NCBI GenBank assembly: GCA_024231975.1
Contig: JAAEQB010000075.1
Coordinates: 117,770 to 181,769, forward strand
Direction of reading: 5' to 3'
Source of the DNA: Allobosea sp.
GTDB taxonomy: Bacteria > Pseudomonadota > Alphaproteobacteria > Rhizobiales > Beijerinckiaceae
Length of the DNA: 64,000 nt
Both the position numbers and the translations under genes were made by a program. Position 1 is the first letter of the stretch, and each line of letters opens with the position of its first letter. This document shows, one piece after another, positions 49,631-58,852 of the stretch. The notes under the pieces were generated by a model that worked only from the letters and a program-made list of their open reading frames with translations, ran no database searches and had not been told where the DNA came from.

Positions 49631-51616
49631 ATGCGGGAGGCTGGTCGGCGTGGGCTTGGTCTGGCCATGCTGGCTTGTGTCGCCGCGAGCCTGCCTGCCG
49701 GCGCGGCCGAGCCGGTTCTCGACGTCCAGGATATCGCCACGCTCCGGCGTCTCGAAGCAACCGGCTATGGGCTGTCCGATGTGCTCGGTGCTGGCAAGGC
49801 CGGAAACACGGCCGACCTCGCCCGCGACAACCCTGCCTTCCGCACCATCGCTGCTCAGGTCGGCGAGGACGTCATGGCATTGCGGGCCGAGATGCAGGCC
49901 AATGGCCGCCCTCTTTACGAGGTCACTGACGGCAATGTCGGCCGCGTCATCGATCTGCGCTGGCTGCGCTCGCCGATCGCCCGTTTCCAGCTGACCGCCG
50001 TGGTCAACAGGCTCGATCGGCAGGATTTTGCGGCGCTGCTCGGTGAGAGCGGTTGCGGCGAGGTGCGCCTGATCTACCGGCTCGCCTATGCCTTCGACGA
50101 TGCGAAGCTGAAGCGCCGGCTGGCCTCGCGCCTGCCGTTCACGCTCAACGCCGTCTTCAGCGTCAAGGCAGGCGAGGGCGGCTCCTGCCGCGAGGCCGCG
50201 CAAGCCTGGGCGATCGCGCCCGGCGGCGATCCAGCCGCGCTGGCGCGGCAACTCGCCAACGGGCCGCTGGCGAAGGAGCGGATCAGCCTCAAGCAGATCG
50301 AGCTCAACGCCCAGATCGTGCGCTTCCCATCCGGCATGGAGACCGAGTTCGGCGGGCAGGCCGCCTATCTGCAGCGGATCTTCGCGGCGTCGAAAGGCGA
50401 GGGCGGCTTATCGCTCAAGCCCAAGCCGCTGGAGAACACGCCTGATGTGGCGAGGCTGAAGAGCGACGCCGCGCTCCGGCAGGAGCTGATCGACTATGTC
50501 AGGAGCAATCTCCCGGCGATCGACCGCGGCGTCTACCAATTGCCCGAGCGCTTCCTGGCGACGAAGGCGATCTCCTATTCGACCTTCGGCAGCGCCCGGC
50601 TGGCCAATCACCCCTTCACCGAGGCCGTGCCTGCAGCTGCGCTGACCGGGCTCGATTTTCGCGCCACCCGACTAGTGCGCAACGAAAGGGCGCTGCTGGA
50701 GCGGCTCGACAACGGCTCCTGCATGGGCTGTCATCAGGCCGGTGCCACCGCCGGCTTCCATATGTTTGGGCTCGACGACGGCTCGACCTCGGCGCTGAAC
50801 CGGATCAAGACGGGCATCTCCCCGCATTTCTATGCCGAAGGCTTCCGGCGCGCGGCCTATGTCGCGGCGGTCGCTGATGGCGCGGAGCCGGAGCGTTACC
50901 GCCCGCCATCCTTCGCGCCGCCGGCGAACTGGCAAAAGGAGCGAAGCTTCGCCTATAGGCAGGCGGCGCTGACCATGCCCTGCCTGACGGGCGAGAGCGC
51001 AAAGGCGTTCGGCGAGGGCTGGGGTTGCGCGGCGGGCTCGGCCTGCAAGCCGCTGGTCGAGAGCAAGGCGGTCGGGATCGAGTTCGGCCAGTGCGTGAGG
51101 CTGGACGAGGCCCACAACTTCTCCGGCCAGCCCTGTCTGACCGGCACGATCACCACAGCCGCCGGCAAGCCCTATCTCGACCGCTATCGCAAGACCGGGC
51201 AGTTCGGCGCCTTCGCCCTTGGCTTCTCGCAGACCGCCTTCAACTGCCGCCCCGCCAAGATCGGCGTTCCCGCCGGGATGGCTTATCGCCAGTGCACGCC
51301 GGCCGATCGGGTTTTCGCCGGTTTTGCCCATGGCAAGGTGCCGGACGAGATCTGCGGGCTCGCTGGCGGCAAGGCCTTCGACGATTGCGTCGCGACCAAT
51401 CGTTTCGATGACTGCCTGTCGAAGGCGGTGACACGCGGCAATCGCGGCACCTGCAGTGCGACGAGTTTCTGCCGCGAGGACTATATGTGCCAGGCGATCC
51501 CGGACGATGTGCCGGGCGCAACCACGACCGTGAAGGATTACGGCTTCTGCTCGCCGACCTATTTCCTGTTCCAGATGCGGATCGACGGCCACCCCGATCC
51601 GCAGGCGCGACTGTAG
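49631..51616 (+). CDS. secreted 661-residue protein with a CxxCH motif, unknown
   Basis: 661 residues. Signal peptide ending PAGAA at about residue 26. I do not recognise the family. A single c-type heme motif CMGCH occupies 364-368, in the segment LERLDNGSCMGCHQAG, and about 18 further cysteines cluster in the last 230 residues (for example CLTGESAKAFGEGWGCAAGSAC), which suggests a disulfide-rich domain. The N-terminal half (about 60-300) is alpha/beta with repeated basic segments. It would be periplasmic or exported. It is convergent with the dioxygenase gene, 87 bases after the sigma factor gene. Confidence 0.75.
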   Translation: MREAGRRGLGLAMLACVAASLPAGAAEPVLDVQDIATLRRLEATGYGLSDVLGAGKAGNTADLARDNPAFRTIAAQVGEDVMALRAEMQANGRPLYEVTDGNVGRVIDLRWLRSPIARFQLTAVVNRLDRQDFAALLGESGCGEVRLIYRLAYAFDDAKLKRRLASRLPFTLNAVFSVKAGEGGSCREAAQAWAIAPGGDPAALARQLANGPLAKERISLKQIELNAQIVRFPSGMETEFGGQAAYLQRIFAASKGEGGLSLKPKPLENTPDVARLKSDAALRQELIDYVRSNLPAIDRGVYQLPERFLATKAISYSTFGSARLANHPFTEAVPAAALTGLDFRATRLVRNERALLERLDNGSCMGCHQAGATAGFHMFGLDDGSTSALNRIKTGISPHFYAEGFRRAAYVAAVADGAEPERYRPPSFAPPANWQKERSFAYRQAALTMPCLTGESAKAFGEGWGCAAGSACKPLVESKAVGIEFGQCVRLDEAHNFSGQPCLTGTITTAAGKPYLDRYRKTGQFGAFALGFSQTAFNCRPAKIGVPAGMAYRQCTPADRVFAGFAHGKVPDEICGLAGGKAFDDCVATNRFDDCLSKAVTRGNRGTCSATSFCREDYMCQAIPDDVPGATTTVKDYGFCSPTYFLFQMRIDGHPDPQARL

Positions 51617-51681
51617 GTTTTGTTTTATCGCATTTTCTTCACGCGAACCGGTGTCCACCTCGCTCGAAAATGCTCTGGCCC

Positions 51682-52278
51682 TCAGCCCGCCAGCACGAAG
51701 TCGAAGCGGCCGAGCTGGCCGCCTTCGGCTGGGCGGAGAGTCATCAGCAGCTTCTGGTCGAACAGGCCGTCGCGGCGATTGCCGGGCTCGTCCGGGAAAT
51801 AGAGCTGGGTGGTGAGCACCGGGCTCTGGCCCTCCGCCCGCACCTTCACATGGAGATGGCGGGTGCGGCCGGTATAGAGCCCGGGCGTGCGGGTGACGAG
51901 CTGGTAGCGCCCCTGCTGGTCGGCGAAGAGATGGCCGCGGAAGCGGAAGCCGCGATTGTCATATTGCCCGGACGTATCGGCATGCCAGAAATCGAGCAGG
52001 GCGCCGGGCACCGGCCGGCATTGCCGGGTCAGCACGAAGCCGCTCAGTACCAGCAGCGTGCCGTTGCCGTCGGCGCGCAGATCGGCGCGTTGCGGCGAGG
52101 ACGGTGTGAAATAGGGGCCCTCGGTCTGTCGCGGGGTTGCGTTGGCGTGGCCGTCGCAGGCCGGTGTCGTTGGCAACTCCGCCCCTTGCGCAAATGCTTC
52201 GGCCGGGAGGGCGAGGCTTGCGAAGCCCGCCGCCGAGAGGCGCGCGAGCAGATCGCGGCGACTTGGACCATCCGTCAT
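51682..52278 (-). CDS. intradiol ring-cleavage dioxygenase family protein
   Basis: 198 residues. A twin-arginine-type signal (SRRDLLARLSAAGFASLALP) precedes the mature domain. The family fold blocks are RQTEGPYFTPSSPQRADLR, GALLDFWHADTSGQYDNRG, and the ferric-iron ligands Tyr in GLYTGR and the His-x-His in RHLHVKV. Such exported short members are related to catechol/protocatechuate dioxygenases but their substrate is unknown. The ATG at 52278 gives the signal peptide. It is divergent from fhs, with about 230 bases between starts. Confidence 0.85.
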   Translation of the reverse strand: MTDGPSRRDLLARLSAAGFASLALPAEAFAQGAELPTTPACDGHANATPRQTEGPYFTPSSPQRADLRADGNGTLLVLSGFVLTRQCRPVPGALLDFWHADTSGQYDNRGFRFRGHLFADQQGRYQLVTRTPGLYTGRTRHLHVKVRAEGQSPVLTTQLYFPDEPGNRRDGLFDQKLLMTLRPAEGGQLGRFDFVLAG

Positions 52279-52511
52279 GGTGTCTCCCCTGCACCTTGCA
52301 TCGCCCTTCTTGCCATGCGGCTGATGTCCGATTTCGGGCAGAGGTGATGCCTCGCCGAACTGTGATGTCGGGGAGGTCGTGAAGTCTTCTGTGGGCACAT
52401 TGCGCCCATGTGCCCGGACGCTGGCGATTGCGGGTGCTTTTCGGCAATAGTCCGCCCCGCGAGGAATTGGCCGGCACAGGCGTTCCATCCGACGAGACGA
52501 TGAGGGACGAG

Positions 52512-54185
52512 ATGTCGACCGATATCGAGATCGCCCGCGCGGCGACGCTTCAGCCCATCGGCGCGATCGCCGAAGCGGCCGGCATCCCGGACGCGGCGCT
52601 GCACCCCTATGGCAAGTACATCGCCAAGGTCGACACCGGCGCGATTCCGGGCTTTGCCGAGAAGCCGGATGGCAAGCTCATCCTGGTCACCGCGATCAGC
52701 CCGACGCCGGCCGGCGAGGGCAAGACCACGACGACGGTCGGTCTCGGCGACGGGCTGACGCGTCTCGGCAAGCGCACCATGATCGCGCTGCGTGAACCTT
52801 CGCTCGGCCCCTGCTTCGGCCAGAAGGGCGGGGCGGCCGGCGGTGGCTATGCCCAGGTCGTGCCCATGGAGCAGATCAACCTGCACTTCACCGGCGATTT
52901 CCACGCCATCACCAGCGCCCACAATTTGCTGGCGGCGATGCTCGACAACCACATCTACTGGGGCAATGGGCTCGATCTCGACGAGCGTCACATCGCCTGG
53001 CGCCGCGTCGTCGACATGAACGACCGGGCTCTGCGTTCGATCGTTTCCTCGCTCGGCGGCGCGACCAACGGCTTCCCGCGCGAGGACGGCTTCGACATCA
53101 CCGTCGCCTCCGAGGTGATGGCGATCTTCTGTCTTGCCAAGGATCTCGCCGATCTGGAGGAGCGGCTAGGCCGTATCGTCATCGGCCGCACCCGCAGCAA
53201 GCGGCCGGTCACGGCGGCCGAGCTCAACGCCCAGGGCGCGATGACGGTGCTGCTGCGCGATGCGCTGATGCCGAACCTGGTGCAGACGCTGGAGGGCACG
53301 CCGGCCTTTGTCCATGGCGGGCCCTTCGCCAACATCGCCCATGGCTGCAATTCGGTGATCGCGACGCGCGCCGCGCTGAAGCTCGCCGATTATGTCGTGA
53401 CCGAGGCTGGCTTCGGCGCCGATCTCGGGGCCGAGAAGTTCTTCGACATCAAGTGCCGCAAGGCCGGCCTGAAGCCCGATGTCGCCGTCGTGGTCGCGAC
53501 CGTGCGGGCCCTCAAGATGCATGGCGGCGTCGCCCGCGACATGCTCGGTACCGAGAACCTCAAGGCGCTGGAGGTGGGCCTCTCTAACCTCGCCCGCCAC
53601 GTCGAGAACGTCAGGAAGTTCGGCGTGCCGGCGATCGTCGCGATCAACCATTTCACCAGCGATACGCCGGCCGAGCATGCGCTGATCCAGAATTTCTGCC
53701 GCAACCATCTCGGTGTCGAGGCGGTGATCTGCCGGCACTGGGCCGAGGGCGGGGCAGGCACCGAAGAGCTCGCAACCAAGGTCGCCGCGCTGACGCAGAG
53801 CGGCGAGGCCGATTTCGCGCCGCTCTATCCCGATGCGATGCCGCTGCGCCAGAAGCTCGAGAGGATCGCCCACGAAATCTACGGGGCCTCCGGCATCTCG
53901 ATGGACGCCAAGGTGACCGCCCGCTTCGCCGAGCTGGAGGCCGCCGGCTATGGCAACCTGCCGGTCTGCGTCGCCAAGACGCAATATTCCTTCTCGGCCG
54001 ACCCGACCCTGCGCGGCGCGCCCTCCGGCCACAGCGTGCCGGTGCGTGAGCTCCGGCTCTCGGCCGGCGCCGGCTTCGTCGTCGCGATCTGCGGGGATAT
54101 CATGACCATGCCGGGCCTGCCGCGGCAGCCGGCGGCGGAGCGGATCTATATCGACGCACACGGCCAGATCGAGGGGCTGTTCTAG
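52512..54185 (+). CDS. fhs: formate-tetrahydrofolate ligase
   Basis: 557 residues, full length. The ATP-binding motif is TPAGEGKTTTTVGLGDGLTRLG. Other blocks are REPSLGPCFGQKGGAAGGGYAQV and HFTGDFHAITSAHNLLAA. It makes 10-formyl-THF from formate, THF and ATP. An ATG four codons upstream (52500) is an alternative; GAGGGACGAG before 52512 decides. With frmA about 5 kb upstream it fits a formaldehyde-to-formate-to-folate route. Confidence 0.95.
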   Translation: MSTDIEIARAATLQPIGAIAEAAGIPDAALHPYGKYIAKVDTGAIPGFAEKPDGKLILVTAISPTPAGEGKTTTTVGLGDGLTRLGKRTMIALREPSLGPCFGQKGGAAGGGYAQVVPMEQINLHFTGDFHAITSAHNLLAAMLDNHIYWGNGLDLDERHIAWRRVVDMNDRALRSIVSSLGGATNGFPREDGFDITVASEVMAIFCLAKDLADLEERLGRIVIGRTRSKRPVTAAELNAQGAMTVLLRDALMPNLVQTLEGTPAFVHGGPFANIAHGCNSVIATRAALKLADYVVTEAGFGADLGAEKFFDIKCRKAGLKPDVAVVVATVRALKMHGGVARDMLGTENLKALEVGLSNLARHVENVRKFGVPAIVAINHFTSDTPAEHALIQNFCRNHLGVEAVICRHWAEGGAGTEELATKVAALTQSGEADFAPLYPDAMPLRQKLERIAHEIYGASGISMDAKVTARFAELEAAGYGNLPVCVAKTQYSFSADPTLRGAPSGHSVPVRELRLSAGAGFVVAICGDIMTMPGLPRQPAAERIYIDAHGQIEGLF

Positions 54186-54255
54186 TCGCCCGCCACATTC
54201 GTCAACGAAGTGTAAACCATATCGCGGCCACCATGCCTCCCGCGCGATTCCGAAG

Positions 54256-56037
54256 ATGTCGGAGGGCGCGGGAGATGCCGACGAGATGGGTTTGCGGACC
54301 GCCTGGACCAATTCGGGCCTGAAGGCGCGCGTGCTCGTGCTCGTGCTGGCGACTCTGGTCGCGATCGCGCTGCCGGCCTCCGGCATCTTCCTCTGGATGG
54401 TCAACGGCACGGTGGTGAAGCTCGGCACGCTCTTCGCCGAGAAGCAGATCCTGTTCGACCGCTATCGCGGGCTGGAAGCGTTGATGCGCGAGGTCTCGCT
54501 GGCCGAGACGGTGGCGCGCGCGCCGGTGATCGTCGAATGGGCGCAGGACGAGACCGATCCGGAGAAGGCCAGGCGCGGCCTCGCCGAACTCGAGCACTAC
54601 CGGCTCTCTTTCACGGATCGCAGCTACTTCGCCGTGGTCGACAAGAGCGGTCACTACTATTTCAACGACAAGGACAACACCTACGAGCACAATCGGCTGC
54701 GCTACACGGTCTCGCCGGACGCTCCGCAGGACATCTGGTACTTCAAGACCCGCGCGCTCGGCAAAGGCTGCCATCTCAACGTCAATCGCGACGAGGTGCT
54801 GTCGGTCACCAAGGTCTGGATCAACTGCATCATCCAGAAGGACGGCAAGGTCCTCGGCCTGATCGGCACCGGCGTCGACCTGACCCAGTTCATCAAGGAG
54901 GTCGTCGAGTTCCCGCAGACCGGCGTGCAGAGCATGTTCGTCGACCTGCAAGGCGCGGTGCAGGCGCATCGCGATCCGCGCGTCGTCGACTTCCACAGCC
55001 TGACCAAGGATGCCACGGCGAAGAAGACGATCTTCCGCCTGCTCGACGAGGAGGGCGACCGCAAGGCGCTCGCCGGGATGATGCAGCGCGTCGCCAAGGG
55101 CGAGGCGCTGGTGCTCTCGCGCTTCATGCAGATGGACGGGCACGAGGTGCTGGTCGGCGTCGGCTTCCTCGACCGGCTCGGCTGGTTCAACGTCACCGTG
55201 ATGGACGTCGACGCCATCATCGACCGCAAGCTGTTCGCCCCGATCGCCGGTCTGATGATCGTGATTCTCCTTGCCGTGGCCGGGCTCATGACTTTCCTGT
55301 TCAAGCGCAAGGTGCTCGACCGGCTGGCGCGGGTTGAGCAGGGCGTCACCAGGGTCCGCGCCGGCGACTTCACCGCCGTCGCCAAGGAAGACGGCAATGA
55401 CGAGATCGCCCGGCTATCGCGCGCCTTCAACGAGATGGCCCAGGCCGTCGGCGACAATACCGAGCGGCTCGAGGCGATGGTGCGCGAGCGCACGCAGAAG
55501 CTCGAAGAGCTGGCGCAGCACGATCCGCTGACCGCGGTTCTGAACCGCCGTGGCTTCGAGGAGGCGTTTGCGCGCGAGCAGAACCGGGCGCAGCGCAACG
55601 GCACCGCCTGTGGCCTGATCATCGTCGATCTCGACCGCTTCAAGCTCGTCAATGACGATTATGGCCATCGCGCCGGCGACGAGGTGCTGGTCGCCTGCGT
55701 GCGCATGATGCTTCCCGCCCTGCGCAGCTACGATGCCTGCGCGCGCTGGGGCGGCGACGAATTCATCCTGCTGATCAGCGACTGCACGGCGCAGTCGCTG
55801 GCGGCAATCGCGAACAAGATCGCGGCGTTGCTGCGCGAGGCGCCGATCATGCTCAGCGACGGTCGGACAGTGCCGATGACGGCGAGCCTAGGCGCCGCCA
55901 TGGCGCTGCCGGAGGACAGCTTGACCGATGCTGCAGCCCGCGCCGATGCGGGCCTCTACCGGGTCAAGCATGGCGGTCGCGACGGCGTCGCGATCGACGA
56001 GTCGCAATCCGCCGCGGCGCTGCAAAGGGCGGTCTGA
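54256..56037 (+). CDS. membrane diguanylate cyclase (sensor-HAMP-GGDEF)
   Basis: 593 residues. Two membrane helices (about 27-50 and 328-352) enclose a periplasmic sensor of about 280 residues, probably Cache-like (FTDRSYFAVVDKSGHYYFND). A HAMP domain follows (about 352-405), then the catalytic domain with GGDEF at 499-503 and the inhibitory RxxD site at 490-493 (RSYD). It should make cyclic di-GMP from GTP in response to an external signal and show product inhibition. It is a single gene. Confidence 0.92.
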   Translation: MSEGAGDADEMGLRTAWTNSGLKARVLVLVLATLVAIALPASGIFLWMVNGTVVKLGTLFAEKQILFDRYRGLEALMREVSLAETVARAPVIVEWAQDETDPEKARRGLAELEHYRLSFTDRSYFAVVDKSGHYYFNDKDNTYEHNRLRYTVSPDAPQDIWYFKTRALGKGCHLNVNRDEVLSVTKVWINCIIQKDGKVLGLIGTGVDLTQFIKEVVEFPQTGVQSMFVDLQGAVQAHRDPRVVDFHSLTKDATAKKTIFRLLDEEGDRKALAGMMQRVAKGEALVLSRFMQMDGHEVLVGVGFLDRLGWFNVTVMDVDAIIDRKLFAPIAGLMIVILLAVAGLMTFLFKRKVLDRLARVEQGVTRVRAGDFTAVAKEDGNDEIARLSRAFNEMAQAVGDNTERLEAMVRERTQKLEELAQHDPLTAVLNRRGFEEAFAREQNRAQRNGTACGLIIVDLDRFKLVNDDYGHRAGDEVLVACVRMMLPALRSYDACARWGGDEFILLISDCTAQSLAAIANKIAALLREAPIMLSDGRTVPMTASLGAAMALPEDSLTDAAARADAGLYRVKHGGRDGVAIDESQSAAALQRAV

Positions 56038-56041
56038 GACT

Positions 56042-57076
56042 TCAGAACGTCAATTGCACCTTCATCGCCTTCGACTTGTCGGCGGCGAGGTCGAAGGCTT
56101 CCACCGCACGCTCGATCGGGATCGAGGCGGTGAGCAATGGCGAGAGATCGATGCGGCCCGACGCGATCAATTCGACCGCCCAGTCGAATTCCTCGTGGAA
56201 GCGGAAGGAGCCGCGCAGGTCGAATTCCTTGGCGACGACGACGTTCATCGGAATGGTGAAATTGCCGCCGACGCCGATCTGGACGATGACCGCGCCGGGC
56301 CGCAGCGCCTCGAAAGCGCCGGTCAACGCATGCTGGTTGCCCGAGCATTCGAACATCACGTCGAAGGCGCCCTTCTGCGCGCCGTAATCGGCCTTGAGCC
56401 GCTCCGGCTCGGCCATGACGTTGATCGCGGTGGTCGCGCCCATCTTGAGCGCTGTCGGCAGCGGGCCGTCCACGACGTCGGTGACGACGATTTCGGAGGC
56501 GCCGGCGGCGCGGGCGGCGACGACGGTCAGCACGCCGATCGGGCCGGAGCCGGTGACGAGGACACGCTTGCCCAGCAGCGCACCGGCCCGCTTGACCGCA
56601 TGCAGGCAGACGGCGAGCGGCTCGGCGAAGGCAGCCTGCGCCGCGCCGACATGGGCCGGCAGCTTCACCGCCTGGCGCTCCTCGATCACCAGGATCTCGC
56701 GGAAGCCGCCCTGGACGTGGGGGAAGCGCATGGCGCTGCCGTAGAACAGCATGTCCAGGCAGTGCTGCTGCTGGCCGGCCTGGCAATAACGGCAATGGCC
56801 GCAGGCCCGGCTAGGATTGACGGCAACAAGATCGCCCGGCTTGACCCGGCTGACCTCGCCGCCGACCGCCTCGACGACGCCGGCAATCTCATGGCCGAGG
56901 ATCAGTGGCTCGCGCACGCGGATCGTGCCGAAGCCGCCATGCAGGTAATAGTGCAGGTCGGAGCCGCAGATGCCGCCGGCCTTGATCGCGACCTTGACGC
57001 CGAGCGGGCCGAGCTCCGGCACGGCGGCGTCCTCGACCCGCAAATCCTTCTCGGCATGGATCACGACGGCGCGCAT
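56042..57076 (-). CDS. idnD: L-idonate 5-dehydrogenase-like zinc alcohol dehydrogenase
   Basis: 344 residues. Catalytic zinc residues are in GGICGSDLHYYLHGGFG and GHEIAGVV; the structural site is CGHCRYCQAGQQQHC. The NAD-binding motif is VTGSGPIGVLTVVAARAAG. The GSDLHYYLHGG segment is characteristic of L-idonate 5-dehydrogenases. The gene is divergent from idnO, sharing a 122-base intergenic region with a palindromic operator, which supports a role in idonate/gluconate interconversion. Confidence 0.85.
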   Translation of the reverse strand: MRAVVIHAEKDLRVEDAAVPELGPLGVKVAIKAGGICGSDLHYYLHGGFGTIRVREPLILGHEIAGVVEAVGGEVSRVKPGDLVAVNPSRACGHCRYCQAGQQQHCLDMLFYGSAMRFPHVQGGFREILVIEERQAVKLPAHVGAAQAAFAEPLAVCLHAVKRAGALLGKRVLVTGSGPIGVLTVVAARAAGASEIVVTDVVDGPLPTALKMGATTAINVMAEPERLKADYGAQKGAFDVMFECSGNQHALTGAFEALRPGAVIVQIGVGGNFTIPMNVVVAKEFDLRGSFRFHEEFDWAVELIASGRIDLSPLLTASIPIERAVEAFDLAADKSKAMKVQLTF

Positions 57077-57126
57077 GGCGGAACTCCTGATAGGGCGGCA
57101 GCCATGCGGCTGCGGCATTGTCTAAT

Positions 57127-57143
57127 CGTTTTAAAGCGCTTAC
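57127..57143. promoter_or_regulatory. LacI/GntR-type operator between idnD and idnO
   Basis: GTTTTAAAGCGCTTACC contains a CG-centred AAGCGCTT palindrome, the style of LacI-family and GntR-type sugar-acid operators (TAAGCGCTTA). It lies 51 bases from the idnD start and 56 from idnO, so one repressor could control both. Confidence 0.6.
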
Positions 57144-57198
57144 CCAACCCTTGAGACGCTGCCAAGCAGTAAGGTCAGCCACGGACCGGGAGGATAGG

Positions 57199-57966
57199 AT
57201 GTCGCTCAATCTGTTCAAGCTCGACGGGCGCATCGCGCTGGTCACCGGTTCCGGCCAGGGCATCGGCCTCGCCATCGCCGAGGGCCTCGCCGCCGCCGGC
57301 GCTCATGTCGTGCTGAACGGGCGCGATGCGGCCAAGCTGGAGAAGGCGCGTAGCGCCATCGCGGCGGCCGGCCACAAGGCCTCGGTCGCTGCCTTCGACG
57401 TCACCGACCAGAAGGCGGTCGAGGCTGGTGTCGCCCGGATCGAGGCGGAGGTCGGGCCGATCGACATCCTCGTCAACAATGCCGGCACGCAGGTTCGCGG
57501 CGCCTTCGTCGATTTCCCGGCCGATGATTGGCATTTCCTGATGGCGACGAACCTGCACTCGGTGTTCTACGTCACCCAGGCCGTAGCCAAGCGCATGGCG
57601 CCGCGCAACCGCGGCAAGATCGTCAATATCGGCTCGGTGATGAGCAAGCTCGGCCGGCCGAGCATCGTGCCCTACACCGCCTCAAAGGGCGCGGTCAGCC
57701 TGATGACGCAGGGGCTCGCCGCCGAGCTCGGCAAGCACAACATCCAGGTCAACGCGATCGGGCCGGGCTATTTCGTGACGGAGCTGAATCAGGCGCTGCT
57801 CGCCGACGAAACCTTCTCGAACTGGGTCAAGAGCCGCGCTCCAGTCGGCCGCTGGGGCGAGACCAAGGAGCTGGCGGGCGCGGCGATCTTCCTGTCTTCG
57901 GAAGCCTCCGACTATGTCAGCGGCCATCTCCTGATGGTCGATGGCGGTTTGACCGCGGCGGTGTGA
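57199..57966 (+). CDS. idnO: gluconate 5-dehydrogenase-like SDR
   Basis: 255 residues. Classical SDR: TGSGQGIGLAIAEG (NAD(P) motif), NNAG, catalytic Ser in IGSVMSK, and the YTASKGAVSLMT motif with Tyr and Lys. The opening MSLNLFKLDGRIALVTGSGQG and the FVTELNQALLADETFSNWVKS block are typical of gluconate/2-keto sugar-acid dehydrogenases. It interconverts D-gluconate and 5-ketogluconate. GGGAGGATAGG precedes the ATG. Confidence 0.87.
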   Translation: MSLNLFKLDGRIALVTGSGQGIGLAIAEGLAAAGAHVVLNGRDAAKLEKARSAIAAAGHKASVAAFDVTDQKAVEAGVARIEAEVGPIDILVNNAGTQVRGAFVDFPADDWHFLMATNLHSVFYVTQAVAKRMAPRNRGKIVNIGSVMSKLGRPSIVPYTASKGAVSLMTQGLAAELGKHNIQVNAIGPGYFVTELNQALLADETFSNWVKSRAPVGRWGETKELAGAAIFLSSEASDYVSGHLLMVDGGLTAAV

Positions 57967-57973
57967 GAGGGAG

Positions 57974-58128
57974 GCTCCTCCCTTCCCCCTTGCGGGGAAG
58001 GGTTGGGGATGGGGGGCGAATGACTGGGCTCCCCATGGCATGTAGTTCGGCCTCACGCTGATCTGGCGGTGGCTTGCTTCGACTTTGCGCCCCCCCACCC
58101 CAACCCCTCCCCGCAAGGGGGAGGGGCT
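57974..58128. repeat. long inverted repeat, REP/BIME-like
   Basis: Arms of about 42 bases (57974-58018 and 58086-58128) carry CCCTTCCCCCTTGCGGGGAAGGG-like cores and GGGGATGGGGGGC/GCCCCCCCACCCC flanks, separated by about 68 bases. The same arm architecture occurs at 4671-4811. It lies between idnO and the convergent GST gene and could act as a bidirectional transcription barrier. Confidence 0.8.
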
Positions 58129-58141
58129 TTAGCAGGCGTGC

Positions 58142-58831
58142 CTAGCCTTTCAAAAACGCATTCTGCGGGAAGAGGATCTTCCGCGCCTCCTCGTCGACTT
58201 CGGTCTTCCAGGCGAACTGATCCTTGAGCGCGACGGCGCGCTGCGCCGCCGGGCGGGCCGAGATCTCGTCGAGATGGCGCCGGACATTGGCGAGCTTGCC
58301 GAAGGCCTCGTCGCCGAGGGCGAACTGCGCCCGCGTCGCCCAGCCCCAGACCGCCATGTCGATCAGGGTATAGTCGTCGCCGAGCATGTAGCGATGCTTG
58401 CCGAGCTGGTCGTCGAGCAGGCCCCAGTGCCGCTCGGCCTCGCGGGCATAGCGGTTGATCGCATAGGGCACCTTCTCCGGCGCGAAGCGCGAGAAATGCA
58501 CGGTCTGGCCGGTATAGGGGCCGATGCCGGTGGCGACGAACATCAGCCAGGACAGCATCTGGCCGCGCATCTCGGGCGTGTCCGGCGGCAGGAACTGGCC
58601 GGTCTTCTCGGCGAGGTAGAGGAGGATGGCGTTGCTGTCGAAAATCCGGACATCGCCATCGGTCAGGGCCGGGGTCTTGCCGTTCGGGTTGATGGCGAGG
58701 AAGTCTGGCTTGAACTGGTCGCCCTTGCGGGTGTCGACCGGCACCATCTCATAGGGCAGGCCGGCCTCTTCCAGGAAGAGCGCGATCTTCGCCGGGTTTG
58801 GCGAGGGGTGGTAGTAAAAGCGGATCATCAT
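58142..58831 (-). CDS. glutathione S-transferase family protein
   Basis: 229 residues. The N-terminal thioredoxin-like domain has FYYHPSPNPAKIALFLEEAGLPYEMVPVDTRKGD and the glutathione-site NPNGKTPALTD with DSNAILLYLAEK. The all-helical C-terminal domain includes LGDDYTLIDMAVWGWA (Asp of the N-capping box). It resembles the YghU/YfcG-like group. The substrate is unknown. It lies 21 bases downstream of the dehalogenase gene on the same strand, so the two may act together in detoxification. Confidence 0.88.
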   Translation of the reverse strand: MMIRFYYHPSPNPAKIALFLEEAGLPYEMVPVDTRKGDQFKPDFLAINPNGKTPALTDGDVRIFDSNAILLYLAEKTGQFLPPDTPEMRGQMLSWLMFVATGIGPYTGQTVHFSRFAPEKVPYAINRYAREAERHWGLLDDQLGKHRYMLGDDYTLIDMAVWGWATRAQFALGDEAFGKLANVRRHLDEISARPAAQRAVALKDQFAWKTEVDEEARKILFPQNAFLKG

Positions 58832-58852
58832 TGCTCTCCTGGATAGACGGGC

